A program made the translations under genes and the position numbers. This document shows positions 11,323 through 20,573 of a stretch of DNA of 64,000 nucleotides, in pieces. The notes beneath the pieces are model-generated. The model made no database searches. It had not been told where the DNA came from and saw nothing but the letters and a program-made list of their open reading frames with translations. Location: the NCBI GenBank assembly GCA_008828725.1, contig MEHQ01003738.1, positions 111,714 through 175,713 on the forward strand, in the 5' to 3' direction. The stretch comes from Saccharina japonica. Taxonomy: Eukaryota; Sar; Phaeophyceae; Laminariales; Laminariaceae. Numbering within the stretch: position 1 is the stretch's first letter; every line of letters starts with the position of its first letter.

Positions 11323-12612
11323 CCCCCGCCGACAGCAAGCTCTGAACAACCCAACGCCCGATTTGCGCCTTGTCCAATCAGATCATCGAGCAGCTGCGGA
11401 CGAGCGGGCGCGTAGATCGGCCAAAGCTAGGCATGCGACTAGTCACGGTAGATGCTCGGGAAACGAAGGACAAGGGTGTCATGGTGAGCCGGGATGAACG
11501 AAAGAAGGACGGTGGTGGTGGTGGGGGTGGGGGTGTATTCATTAGCCGCATGTCGTGCATACATGGCTGTAGTCGTATAAGTATAGACCCTCGCGTCCCA
11601 ACAATGCCGGCCGGAACGGAGCACGTCGGGTTTTCACCGACCAGGAAGGCATACATTGCCTGCACCAAGCTTTGCGAAGCGCCGTGAGATGTTGGGCGAG
11701 TCGTGCATGAACCGTGATTGATATACACCCCCTACTAAGAACCGCTTTTGAGGCGGACTGGCGCGGGGAGGGGGGTGTACTCATTACTCATGTCATGCAT
11801 GGCCGTAGTCGTATGACCATAGACCCTCGCATCCCAACATTGCGGGGACGGAGCACGTCGGGTTTTCACTGACCAGGAAGGCGGACATTGCTTGCAACAA
11901 GGGGAACGTCGGTCGGCGGCCGTGGATCGCGTTTTGTTTTTTTGTGTTTTTTTTATTCTTATGAGACGCATTTGCCGTCGCCTTGAAGCCTCGTCACTTT
12001 TTTAACGATCGCTGTCTTTAGGAGGTAGAGGGTGGTTGGTCACAGGCGGCGAAACAGGATTGGGATACGATAAAGCATTTTTTTTTTAATATGTAATATA
12101 TGGAAGCAACGCAAACGAGCGTCCCAACTGTTGGAGGTGTCTCTATTAGGAGTAGGAACGGTGCTCCGTCTCGAAAGGGAGGCTTGGTCAATGGTCGAAT
12201 GACTAAGGCAAGCAACAAATAAGTACGCCCCCGTCCCCCCCCTCGCCTCTGCTTATTGAAGCTGCCATCCATATGCAATTCCGCCTCACAAGCGGTTCTC
12301 AGTAGGATGCAGCTCACCCTTCATGCGGCTCGCCCAACACCTCACGGCGCTTCGTGCTTGGTGCTAGCAATGTCTGCCTGGTCGGTGAAAACCCGACATG
12401 CTCCGTCCCGGCATTGTAGGGATGCGAGGGTCTATGGTCATACGACTACGGCCATGCGTAAAAATGAAGTACACCCCCCTCCCCCCATCTGAAAATCTCA
12501 AGAGGGGCTAGTGCTGTCGCCGCTTTATGGCGCTCCCATGAGGGATATAGCTAACCTTTCCCGCTGCTTCTGTCTGTCTGTCTGTGTGTCTGTATGTCTG
12601 TGTGTCTGTGTA

Positions 12613-12647
<35 letters not shown>

Positions 12648-12648
12648 A

Positions 12649-12693
<45 letters not shown>

Positions 12694-13023
12694 TGTGTGT
12701 TTGTGTGTGTTTGCGTGTGTGTGCTGGAAGATCCTGGGTGTTTCGGCGGGAGGACCGGCGGACCGGGCGGGGCTGCGGTTCGGAGACCTGATCAAGGAGG
12801 TCAATGGGAAGGCCGTGCTCAAGACGCCTGAGGTGGGGCGTGTCGACATCTCTGCTTGCATGCGTGCGTGTTTCGCGCTGATTCTGTGGCTGATTCTGTG
12901 GCTGCGTCCTTTGCATGCTTCAGCGTGCCTTGCGGGCGGCGGGGTTGCGATATGTGTACTTGTATGTATACGGGTGTGTCCCTTTATGTATACGAGTGTA
13001 TGTATGTATGTATGATATGTATG

Positions 13024-13057
<34 letters not shown>

Positions 13058-15118
13058 TGTATGTATGTATGTATTTATTTATGTATTACGTAATGTGGGT
13101 ACGTAGGTATGTATGTATGTATGTATGTATGTATGTATGTATGTATGTATGTATGTATGTATGTATGTATGTATGTATGTATGTATGTATGTATGTATGT
13201 ATGTATGTATGTATGTATGTATGTATGTATGTATGTATGTATGTATGTATGTATGTATGTATGTATGTATGTATGTATGTATGTATGTATGTATGTATGT
13301 ATGTATGTATGTATGTATGTATGTATGTATGTATGTATGTATGTATGTATGTATGTATGTATGTATGTATGTATGTATGTATGTATGTATGTATGTATGT
13401 ATGTATGTATGTATGTATGTATGTATGTATGTATGTATGTATGTATGTATGTATGTATGTATGTATGTATGTATGTATGTATGTATGTATGTATGTATGT
13501 ATGTATGTATGTATGTATGTATGTATGTATGTATGTATGTATGTATGTATGTATGTATGTATGTATGTATGTATGTATGTATGTATGTATGTATGTATGT
13601 ATGTATGTATGTATGTATGTATGTATGTATGTATGTATGTATGTATGTATGTATGTATGTATGTATGTATGTATGTATGTATGTATGTATGTATGTATGT
13701 ATGTATGTATGTATGTATGTATGTATGTATGTATGTATGTATGTATGTATGTATGTATGTATGTATGTATGTATGTATGTATGTATGTATGTATGTATGT
13801 ATGTATGTATGTATGTATGTANCAACAAACCAAAGGCTTTTTAGCCGATCGCCCCGTAATGTGAAGAGCATTTTTTTTAAAATTATTATTATTACGGCCT
13901 CATTTCTCCGATGTGAACTTCAAAGACAAACAATAACCCCGTCGGCAGTGTTTTTTTTTACACTAGTAAAGCTAAACCCCTACACCACATTTTGTTTTTT
14001 GGTCGCTTGGTGCAGTGGCGAACGAGAAATCGAACGCGAACCCTGCTGGAGACACCTTCATCCAGACGGACGCGGCTATCTCCACGGGGAACTCTGGGGG
14101 CCCGCTGATCGACCTGGCTGGGAGGGTCGTCGGTAAGCGCCGCGTCGTGGTTGGTTCTCTGTCGTCGGTGTTGGTGTGTTGGTGTGTTGGTGTATTGCTG
14201 GCGGCGGCTGCTGTCGGTGTTGTTGGTGTTGGGTGTTTGCCTCGGTGTGTGCCTCAGCGTGTATTACGAGGGACCATGGTAAATAAGACCTGCGCGAGTC
14301 ACAAAAACCTATATATTTCCCTATTTTTACTAACAATATTTGGTCCTATTTACTAGTATTTACTATGCTCCCCCGTAATAGTTGTTGTCGTCGTTGTTTA
14401 TATATTTGTATCGTATGTTTTTTTTTTTTTAATGTTGATATTTGATGTTGATATTTGATGTTGATGTTGTTGATGTAGGTATTTTATGTTGATGTTCGTT
14501 GATGTTGATTTTTTATGTTGATGTTCGTTGATGTTGATTTTTTATGTTGATGTTCGTTGATGTTGCTATTTTATGGTGACATATATTCGTTGATGTTGCT
14601 ATTTGTAATGTTGGTGTTGATGTTTTAGGCAAGCAACAAAGGAGTACGCCCCCCCCCTCCCCCCCGCTCCCCACCCCACCCCACTTTGATGCCTGTTTCC
14701 CTCTTTTTTTGGGTTATCTCCCACTCGCTCAGGCATCAACACGTTAAAGCTCGCCAATGCCGAAGGCGTGGCGTGGGCCATTCCCATCGACAGGGCATGG
14801 CAGGTGCGTCCTCATGATACAGCCAGTTCCGTGACTATATATGCATATATACGCCGTTTTCTCGTATGTATATATTATATATATATATATATGAATGTAT
14901 GTTGACAATTTGCGCCCCCTGGTCTGGAAGAAGCTTGGGGCGTTTCATGCGCTGCTTTCCACCCCCGCCTTTGGCCCGTGACGCCTGTTTTTGTATCGCC
15001 CTAATGTCTGACTGTGCTCGGTGAAAACCCGACATGCTCCGTCCTGGCATTGTAGGGATGCGAGGAGAGTCTATGGACATACGACTACGGCCGTCCATGC
15101 ATGAAATGAATATCGAGT

Positions 15119-15151
<33 letters not shown>

Positions 15152-16441
15152 CCCCCGCCGACAGCAAGCTCTGAACAACCCAACGCCCGATTTGCGCCTT
15201 GTCCAATCAGATCATCGAGCAGCTGCGGACGAGCGGGCGCGTAGATCGGCCAAAGCTAGGCATGCGACTAGTCACGGTAGATGCTCGGGAAACGAAGGAC
15301 AAGGGTGTCATGGTGAGCCGGGATGAACGAAAGAAGGACGGTGGTGGTGGTGGGGGTGGGGGTGTATTCATTAGCCGCATGTCGTGCATACATGGCTGTA
15401 GTCGTATAAGTATAGACCCTCGCGTCCCAACAATGCCGGCCGGAACGGAGCACGTCGGGTTTTCACCGACCAGGAAGGCATACATTGCCTGCACCAAGCT
15501 TTGCGAAGCGCCGTGAGATGTTGGGCGAGTCGTGCATGAACCGTGATTGATATACACCCCCTACTAAGAACCGCTTTTGAGGCGGACTGGCGCGGGGAGG
15601 GGGGTGTACTCATTACTCATGTCATGCATGGCCGTAGTCGTATGACCATAGACCCTCGCATCCCAACAATGCGGGGACGGAGCACGTCGGGTTTTCACTG
15701 ACCAGGAAGGCGGACATTGCTTGCAACAAGGGGAACGTCGGTCGGCGGCCGTGGATCGCGTTTTGTTTTTTTGTGTTTTTTTTATTCTTATGAGACGCAT
15801 TTGCCGTCGCCTTGAAGCCTCGTCACTTTTTTAACGATCGCTGTCTTTAGGAGGTAGAGGGTGGTTGGTCACAGGCGGCGAAACAGGATTGGGATACGAT
15901 AAAGCATTTTTTTTTTAATATGTAATATATGGAAGCAACGCAAACGAGCGTCCCAACTGTTGGAGGTGTCTCTATTAGGAGTAGGAACGGTGCTCCGTCT
16001 CGAAAGGGAGGCTTGGTCAATGGTCGAATGACTAAGGCAAGCAACAAATAAGTACGCCCCCGTCCCCCCCCTCGCCTCTGCTTATTGAAGCTGCCATCCA
16101 TATGCAATTCCGCCTCACAAGCGGTTCTCAGTAGGATGCAGCTCACCCTTCATGCGGCTCGCCCAACACCTCACGGCGCTTCGTGCTTGGTGCTAGCAAT
16201 GTCTGCCTGGTCGGTGAAAACCCGACATGCTCCGTCCCGGCATTGTAGGGATGCGAGGGTCTATGGTCATACGACTACGGCCATGCGTAAAAATGAAGTA
16301 CACCCCCCTCCCCCCATCTGAAAATCTCAAGAGGGGCTAGTGCTGTCGCCGCTTTATGGCGCTCCCATGAGGGATATAGCTAACCTTTCCCGCTGCTTCT
16401 GTCTGTCTGTCTGTGTGTCTGTATGTCTGTGTGTCTGTGTA

Positions 16442-16476
<35 letters not shown>

Positions 16477-16477
16477 A

Positions 16478-16522
<45 letters not shown>

Positions 16523-16852
16523 TGTGTGTTTGTGTGTGTTTGCGTGTGTGTGCTGGAAGATCCTGGGTGTTTCGGCGGGAGGACCGGCGGACCGGGCGGG
16601 GCTGCGGTTCGGAGACCTGATCAAGGAGGTCAATGGGAAGGCCGTGCTCAAGACGCCTGAGGTGGGGCGTGTCGACATCTCTGCTTGCATGCGTGCGTGT
16701 TTCGCGCTGATTCTGTGGCTGATTCTGTGGCTGCGTCCTTTGCATGCTTCAGCGTGCCTTGCGGGCGGCGGGGTTGCGATATGTGTACTTGTATGTATAC
16801 GGGTGTGTCCCTTTATGTATACGAGTGTATGTATGTATGTATGATATGTATG

Positions 16853-16886
<34 letters not shown>

Positions 16887-17557
16887 TGTATGTATGTATG
16901 TATTTATTTATGTATTACGTAATGTGGGTACGTAGGTAGGTAGGTGACCCGTGGGTTGGGGCCATGCCCCATTAAGAGACGTGTTTTTTTTTTCATTTTT
17001 TTGTCCAACCCCCTGCCCCCCCCCCCCCCCTTATGGTTCTTGGTAGGATGCTGGTCACCCTTCATGCGACTCGCCCAACACCTCACGGCGCTTCGCGCTT
17101 GGTGCAAGCAATGTGTGGTTGGTGAAAACCCGACGTGCTCCGTCCCGGCATCATAGGGATGCGAGGGTCTATGGTCATACTTCGAAGCACGAATATGGCC
17201 ATACACGACATGAATACCCCCCCCCCCCCATCCTCGCGATCCTCGCGCGGTTACAAACGCCTCATTTCTCTTCCCTCACTGCCACAAACCGTGTGCGCGA
17301 AGGTGCTGCATACCATCGGGAGCGAGGTTGGGCGCGCCATTCGAATCGCCGTCCAGAGGGAGGGCGAGAGCGTACCGCAAGTCGTGACGGTGGTGACGGA
17401 GTCCGACCTGCCGCGACCCGCGAGCGACGAAAAAAGCGGCGCCGATTCTTCCTCGTCTCCCGAGGAAGCACCCGCATCCGGCGGCGAGGAGGAGGAGGAG
17501 GAGGAGGAGGAGGAGCGGTCCGGCCAAGCTGCAGGGGAAGACGTAACTGGAGCCTGA
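5210..17557 (+). CDS. HtrA/Deg-family serine protease with PDZ domain (HTRA2-like)
   Basis: Eight exons join in consistent phase at GT/AG sites: 5210-5534, 6928-7085, 8045-8255, 10187-10303, 10904-10974, 11382-11483, 12731-12832 and 17303-17557. Exons 4-7 also occur at 14016-16661. The product is 446 residues, a normal length for the family. Seen: His140 in TNAHVVD, Asp172 in KTADLAVVQ and Ser258 in GNSGGP give a complete trypsin-like triad; [10 protein letters not shown] and [11 protein letters not shown] are typical HtrA core motifs. A PDZ domain follows (KLGMRL, then [15 protein letters not shown]). The tail is acidic, with a run of Glu and a stop at 17557. The first ~45 residues are Arg-rich and nearly free of acidic residues, resembling a mitochondrial presequence. 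Family knowledge: these are ATP-independent proteases for organelle protein quality control. Inferred: mitochondrial location; a plastid is possible. The Met at 5210 is the first in frame. Confidence 0.9.
6440..6905. repeat. CTTGC/CTTTG satellite in HtrA intron 1
   Basis: CTTGC-type units grade into CTTTG units and end about 20 bases before the exon 2 acceptor (TTGCTCTTGCAG at 6927). The pyrimidine-rich repeat probably serves as the polypyrimidine tract. The same layout is seen at 2300-2765 in the first block. Confidence 0.9.
6928..7085 (+). CDS. HtrA-like protease exon 2 (catalytic His)
   Basis: It encodes residues 109-161, including [20 protein letters not shown] with the catalytic His140. 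Acceptor CTTGCAG at 6927 and donor AAG|GTTCAG at 7085. A truncated SINE-like insertion lies about 30 bases beyond the donor. Confidence 0.85.
8045..8255 (+). CDS. HtrA-like protease exon 3 (catalytic Asp)
   Basis: It encodes residues 162-231 with KTADLAVVQ (Asp172) and [15 protein letters not shown]. Acceptor GGAACCAG at 8044 and donor TTAT|GTGAGT at 8255. An identical copy lies at 4076-4286. Confidence 0.85.
8806..9312 (-). mobile_element. full-length SINE-like element with poly-C tail
   Basis: On the minus strand the element runs from GGTTGGGTTGGCGTCGG (about 9312) to GAGTACACC and a poly-C run (poly-G on the plus strand, 8806-8818), about 500 bp. It is almost identical to 9384-9890 and to 27941-28440. 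It has no long ORF and contains internal T runs, which argues against a simple pol III unit. At its 5' end the sequence reads TATAAATAATCATATTTTAT before the next G run. It lies in HtrA intron 3. Confidence 0.8.
9333..9383 (-). mobile_element. short 3' end of poly-C LINE
   Basis: Minus strand: the final ~40 bases of the LINE family, encoding MTKASNK and a stop codon, then GTACGC and poly-C. It is truncated at its 5' end exactly where the poly-C tail of the next SINE-like element begins at 9384, so three elements lie in a head-to-tail chain. Confidence 0.75.
9384..9890 (-). mobile_element. full-length SINE-like element with poly-C tail
   Basis: Second complete copy in HtrA intron 3, near-identical to 8806-9312 with only scattered base differences. 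It ends at 9890 in CCTATATAGG rather than the TATAAATA spacer seen at the other copies. Read toward the gene, the element is antisense to the protease. Confidence 0.8.
10187..10303 (+). CDS. HtrA-like protease exon 4 (catalytic Ser), first copy
   Basis: It encodes [20 protein letters not shown], which contains the nucleophile Ser258 in GNSGGP. Acceptor TTGGTGCAG at 10186 and donor GTCG|GTAAGC at 10303. The identical second copy is 14016-14132. Confidence 0.85.
10435..10549. mobile_element. TTACGGGG foldback element (MITE-like)
   Basis: About 115 bp with terminal inverted repeats: TTACGAGGGACCATGGTAAA at the left and TTTACTATGCTCCCCCGTAA at the right, flanked by TA. Sister copies are at 14264-14378, 38894-39014, 55958-56062 and 63683-63816. 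The inner sequence is inverted relative to the 38894 copy. It lies in intron 4 of the protease. Confidence 0.8.
10600..10795. repeat. TTGATGTTGAT repeats in HtrA intron 4
   Basis: Imperfect units of the form TTTTTATGTTGATGTTCG and TTGATGTTGATATTTG recur. They are followed at 10796-10838 by a short LINE 3' end (AGGCAAGCAACAAAGGAGTA then poly-C). The same arrangement is at 14429-14667. Confidence 0.8.
10904..11483 (+). CDS. HtrA-like protease exons 5 and 6, first copy
   Basis: Exon 5 (10904-10974) encodes [20 protein letters not shown], the end of the protease domain. Exon 6 (11382-11483) encodes [20 protein letters not shown], the linker and first PDZ strand. The intron between them holds a 5'-truncated SINE-like insertion with a ~40-base C tail. 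Second copies: 14733-14803 and 15211-15312. Confidence 0.85.
11165..11331 (+). mobile_element. 5'-truncated SINE-like element with ~40-base poly-C tail
   Basis: Plus strand: GGTGAAAACCCGACATGCTC, GGGATGCGAGGAG and the CATGAAATGAATATCGAGTA terminus, followed by C from about 11290 to 11331. It is the clearest case of a 5'-truncated insertion with a long homopolymer tail, as expected for target-primed reverse transcription. Duplicate copy at about 14994-15150. Confidence 0.75.
11515..11912 (-). mobile_element. two adjacent truncated SINE-like elements
   Basis: Minus-strand copies at about 11515-11765 and 11766-11912 lie directly head to tail. Each ends in a G-rich (poly-C) tail on the plus-strand left side. 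The first retains the paired GCCTCAAAAGCGG segment and the GCGCTTCGCAAAGC region. Duplicate copies lie at about 15344-15741. Confidence 0.7.
12040..12243 (+). mobile_element. 3' end of poly-C LINE (reverse transcriptase C-terminus)
   Basis: Plus strand: a frame encoding [16 protein letters not shown] and ending [11 protein letters not shown] reaches a TAA at 12220-12222. GTACG and a C-rich tail start at 12223. The element is 5'-truncated, so only the last portion of the coding region remains; upstream it contains a long T run. The same terminal peptide and tail recur at other copies. Duplicate at 15869-16072. Confidence 0.75.
12250..12487 (+). mobile_element. 5'-truncated SINE-like element
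   Basis: This element follows the LINE 3' end directly, in the same orientation. It runs from GAAGCTGCCATCCATATGCA to AAGTACACCCCCC. The GCCTCACAAGCGG hairpin and the GGTGAAAACCCGACATGC core are intact. Duplicate copy at 16079-16316. Confidence 0.75.
12570..12720. repeat. (CTGT)n microsatellite
   Basis: CTGT units with TGTG and TATG variants end just before exon 7. The acceptor CTGGAAG at 12730 follows this tract. The duplicate is 16399-16549. Confidence 0.9.
12731..12832 (+). CDS. HtrA-like protease exon 7 (PDZ domain), first copy
   Basis: It encodes 34 residues including [20 protein letters not shown] and NGKAV, the core of the PDZ domain. Donor CCTGAG|GTGGGG at 12832. Second copy at 16560-16661, which lies closer to exon 8. 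Confidence 0.85.
13003..13822. repeat. (ATGT)n microsatellite ending in an N
   Basis: From 13109 to 13821 the array is an uninterrupted ATGT repeat of about 178 units, then one N at 13822. In the second block the corresponding array is only ~85 bases (about 16829-16915) and is followed by unique sequence. The difference is either an expanded allele or an assembly artefact. Confidence 0.95.
13823..16939 (+). other. second copy of the 3,829-bp block (HtrA exons 4-7)
   Basis: It carries exon copies 14016-14132, 14733-14803, 15211-15312 and 16560-16661, all with intact frames and splice sites, plus the same MITE, LINE and SINE-like insertions. It continues into exon 8 at 17303. A transcript using every exon in the window would duplicate the Ser-containing core and PDZ domain, which no HtrA protein has, so only one set is likely real. 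Confidence 0.85.
17028..17230 (+). mobile_element. 5'-truncated SINE-like element next to HtrA exon 8
   Basis: Plus strand, from GGTTCTTGGTAGGATGCTGG to the GACATGAATACCCCC terminus. The C tail at 17216-17229 ends about 70 bases before the exon 8 acceptor. Confidence 0.75.
17303..17557 (+). CDS. HtrA-like protease exon 8 (PDZ end and acidic tail)
   Basis: It encodes [20 protein letters not shown], completing the PDZ fold, then about 40 residues rich in Ser, Pro and Glu with a run of ten or more Glu. The stop codon TGA is at 17555-17557. The acidic tail is not a conserved part of the family and is probably disordered. Confidence 0.85.
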   Translation: MLHTIGSEVGRAIRIAVQREGESVPQVVTVVTESDLPRPASDEKSGADSSSSPEEAPASGGEEEEEEEEEERSGQAAGEDVTGA

Positions 17558-17773
17558 AACGTTGGAAAAAAAAAGCAAAAGAAAACACACGTTTAGATAT
17601 TATTTTTGGGTCGAAAGATATTCCAGGCGGGACTGCTGCTGTTGATTGCGGGGAGAGTCAGGGGGTGGGTTGGTGGGTTGGTTGATGGGTGGGTGGGTGG
17701 GTGGGTGGGTGGCCAGGGGAGTGGGAGGTCTCGGACTTGTATGCCTTACGCGCGTCCCGGAAACGCTTGATAC

Positions 17774-17848
17774 GCTCTGGGCGCAAGTATAAGGAACGCT
17801 TGGTATTCATGTGCGTGTCTGAACGGTCCTTATATTCCCGCCCAGAGC
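17774..17848. mobile_element. short foldback element, CTCTGGGCG family
   Basis: Left arm GCTCTGGGCGCAAGTATAAG and right arm CTTATATTCCCGCCCAGAGC are near-perfect inverted repeats around a ~30-base loop. A diverged relative is at 55581-55660. No coding capacity; probably a MITE-like remnant. Confidence 0.6.
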
Positions 17849-18008
17849 TGTGTTATGAGTGAGGGAGTTGGGTTACTGCTGCTGCTGCTGCTGCTGTTGC
17901 TGCTTATTTGTGCCTTGCGCGTCAGAGAGCTGAGCACGAGTCCTCCTCCGTGAAGTAGTTAGGGGGTTGGGGTGCTGGTGATGGTGACGGTGGTGGCATG
18001 GGGCTGTG

Positions 18009-18199
18009 GCGTTAAACGTGCACCGAGCGTTCGTCTTAACGCTGCTGCTGTTGTGACTGCGGCGTTGAGCGTGCGTTTCCGAACGTTCGTCTTAACGCTA
18101 CTACTGCTGCTGCTGTCGCTGCTGCTGCTGTCGCTGCTGCTGCTGCTACGTTTGGTGTTACTGTGGCGTTAAGAGTGCGCCGAGCGTTCCTGTTAGCGC
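18009..18199. repeat. three palindromic GCGTTAA...TTAACGC units with CTG repeats
   Basis: Units at 18009-18042, 18061-18098 and 18166-18199 each begin GCGTT(A/G)A and end TTAACGC or GTTAGCGC, with CGAGCGTTC or CGAACGTTC inside. CTG-rich stretches separate them. Each unit can fold as an imperfect hairpin. Confidence 0.7.
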
Positions 18200-20573
18200 C
18201 GTTCCACGCCCTACCGGGCTTGAGCACAGTCGGAGCCGAAGGTGGAGAGGATGTTGCGGTTCGATATCGTTCGCGGTGTCTCTATTCTACCCCATTTTTT
18301 TGTTGCCAAACTGCACCACCACCCCCGTTTCGGGTACAAAAACACTCGGAATTAGAGTGGGATACTTTTTGGAGTTTGGGAAAGGGTTTCTAACGGGGAA
18401 GGTGGCATTTTCACTTGAATTATTAGAGGGAAAGTAACGTTTTGTTCTGGCATGCTTGGTTAGCACTTACTTTCAGTTGGGGTGTCAAGCTCTATATAGC
18501 ACCTGATGGGGGGGGAGGGCGCCAGGGGGTATAGGGGTGGCGGGGATAGAGAGCGCTCTGCTTGCGGGTGCCGGTCTGTCCAGCAAGATGACGCCATTGA
18601 GGCCGGCGTCATGGTTTCGCGGGTCTCCTACGTAGTGGCGCGTTTTCCAAAAACATGTCACGCGTGAGCCGCTATATATATAGCGTGCAAGCTCGCCGGA
18701 AGCAAGAGCCGTATCGGATGCTCCTTTCCATCGCGACGCAGAAACCCGAAACGAAGAAAATTAACGCTCGTACATACAATATATGCTTCTGTACGGCCGC
18801 CGTGTGTGTGTGTTTTTCATTTTTTTTTCATTTTTTTTCTTGTTGTTTTTTTGTTGACACCATCTATCTGCCTGCCTGAGACGTGTGTCATCATCATCAT
18901 CAGCATTCAGCAGCATCGTATTTCTGCTCGCATATTCATCGGTCGCAGCTGCTGTTGCTGCTGGAGGCTCTCGCTTTTACCTGGTTACTTGGTTGCACGC
19001 ACGCACACTCAGAAGGAATCGGAGCTTTTTTTTTATTCCTGGCGTATGTCTTGGGGGTTCTGAGTGCAAAGTGCTGCGGCTTCTGCAACTATATGTGTGT
19101 AGATGCTGTACTTCGAAGTATGTCACTCTGTACATTAGAGCATTGTTTTTCCCCGTCCTCCCACCCCCCCTTTTGATGGAACCACAACGCAGTCAGGCTG
19201 CAAGTCTAATACGTGCGCAAGACCATCGGCGTTTTTTTCTCATGCGGAAGTGGACCCTTTTTTTTTTTCTCTTCTCTTTTTCAAGCCTTGAGCCGGGCCT
19301 GACTGACGGAGCGTTTCGATTTCGGCCGCTTTGTACCTCTACCCTGAGGCGAACCCACCTTACGTATAGAGCACCTTTCTGTGTGTGATTGGAGTGATTC
19401 GCCGACGCCGTCTCCATGATGTGATCGGGTTGACCGCCCCTCCTCCTTAACGTATTTTTTTGCGAGAAACAGATATGGAGGCGTGTTTTTTCTCGCGGTG
19501 TACCTATTTCATGAGGGGGGGGGGGGGGTGGCCGTTTTCACGAGAGATTCGCCCGGTTGCCAGGCTCACAAGATCCCCCATGCGAAAAGAGGCGGTGCGT
19601 CAGGCGAAGCCAACGCGGCACGTCCCCCTTGCTTTTCACGCTGTAACGATGACGGTGTTGGCGAGTACTGTACACCATCACACGTAAAATGCTTTTACAG
19701 CAGTAGTAGTAGTTTTGCAAGTACACTATTATAGTACCGGGTTGTACTTCCAACCCACTCACCCCTCGTTTTAGTCACACCTCTTATCGCAATTGTCTTC
19801 ACTATTGCGGCGGTTCGCAGAAAACAAGGCCTAACCCTCCAGGATCTATCGACCATCCCCCCCCCCCCCCCACCTAGATATTGGGACGCGGACTCCTGTC
19901 ACTCTGAAAGGTCCCCGTTCCGATTCGCACTATCACCCTCCAACGAGGCATGCCACGACAACTATTTATTCCTCATATGCTCTTAACATATAGCTTAGCG
20001 CAGTTCCTACGCTCCGCGCGTGTCTCCCTCCTGAAAAGGCTTTCACCTAAACGTCGAGGATTTCGGAAGGGCTATCATACATCTCACACTTTATCTTCTA
20101 CTAGACGATCAGAGGGCCAACAATAAGCCTCCAATAACGGTGCTACGCTACCGAAAAGGCGGGGGGGGGAGTGGAGAGATTTGCACCTCACCCTGTAGCG
20201 CCGAGGTCCGGTGCATAGCCTGCCTCGAGGTTGAAATAACAACGTGTCTGTTTGTTTTCTCTATTACCCTAGGGATAGGGTTGGAGGTTAAACCCCAGAA
20301 CGCCTAACCTCTACCAGCTTCCAACAGAAAGATGGAAAGCGAAAACAAGCACGGCGAAACAACAAAAAAAGGCATACGACGGTCGTGTAGCATAAAAGGC
20401 CCCCCCCCCCCCTCAATTCCTGGTAAACCACACAAAAACAGTCAATATTTACGGCAAGCGATCTGCTCCGTTGTTTCAGAGCACACGCATGTTTTCGCGC
20501 CCGTCGGTAACACTATCACACATTCAACAGCATCATAAGCAGAAAACGCGTGTGGGTGCGCGACGTTCCCAAG

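Larger units (their letters stand above)
9994..13110 (+). other. first copy of a 3,829-bp tandem block (HtrA exons 4-7)
   Basis: The block is identical to 13823-16939 at a constant offset of 3829, apart from a few differences (a C/T change in the C run near 10825, one base near 11840). The first copy ends in a very long ATGT array and an N at 13822, after which sequence restarts in the middle of intron 3. A constant offset and near-zero divergence point to an assembly duplication or a very recent event. Confidence 0.85.
17558..20573. other. intergenic region between two convergent gene ends
   Basis: No credible gene is seen. It holds GGGTGGGT repeats (17650-17715), a foldback element (17774-17848), CTG-rich palindromic repeats (17875-18200), T-rich stretches (18810-18860, 19020-19035, 19255-19285) that could belong to a 3' UTR, and a degraded start of the third tandem block (from 19857). 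Plus-strand ORFs near 18885-19388 are low-complexity and start inside a CATCAT repeat. Confidence 0.7.

Noticed and set aside
12856..14136. 426-codon ORF of Met-Tyr-Val-Cys repeats, and antisense Thr-Tyr-Ile-His ORFs
   Set aside because: Pure translation of the ATGT microsatellite across an N; open in multiple frames on both strands.
18885..19388. 167-codon plus-strand ORF in the intergenic region
   Set aside because: Begins in a CATCAT repeat, with Phe-rich stretches from T runs; no recognisable domain. More likely 3' UTR or spacer.
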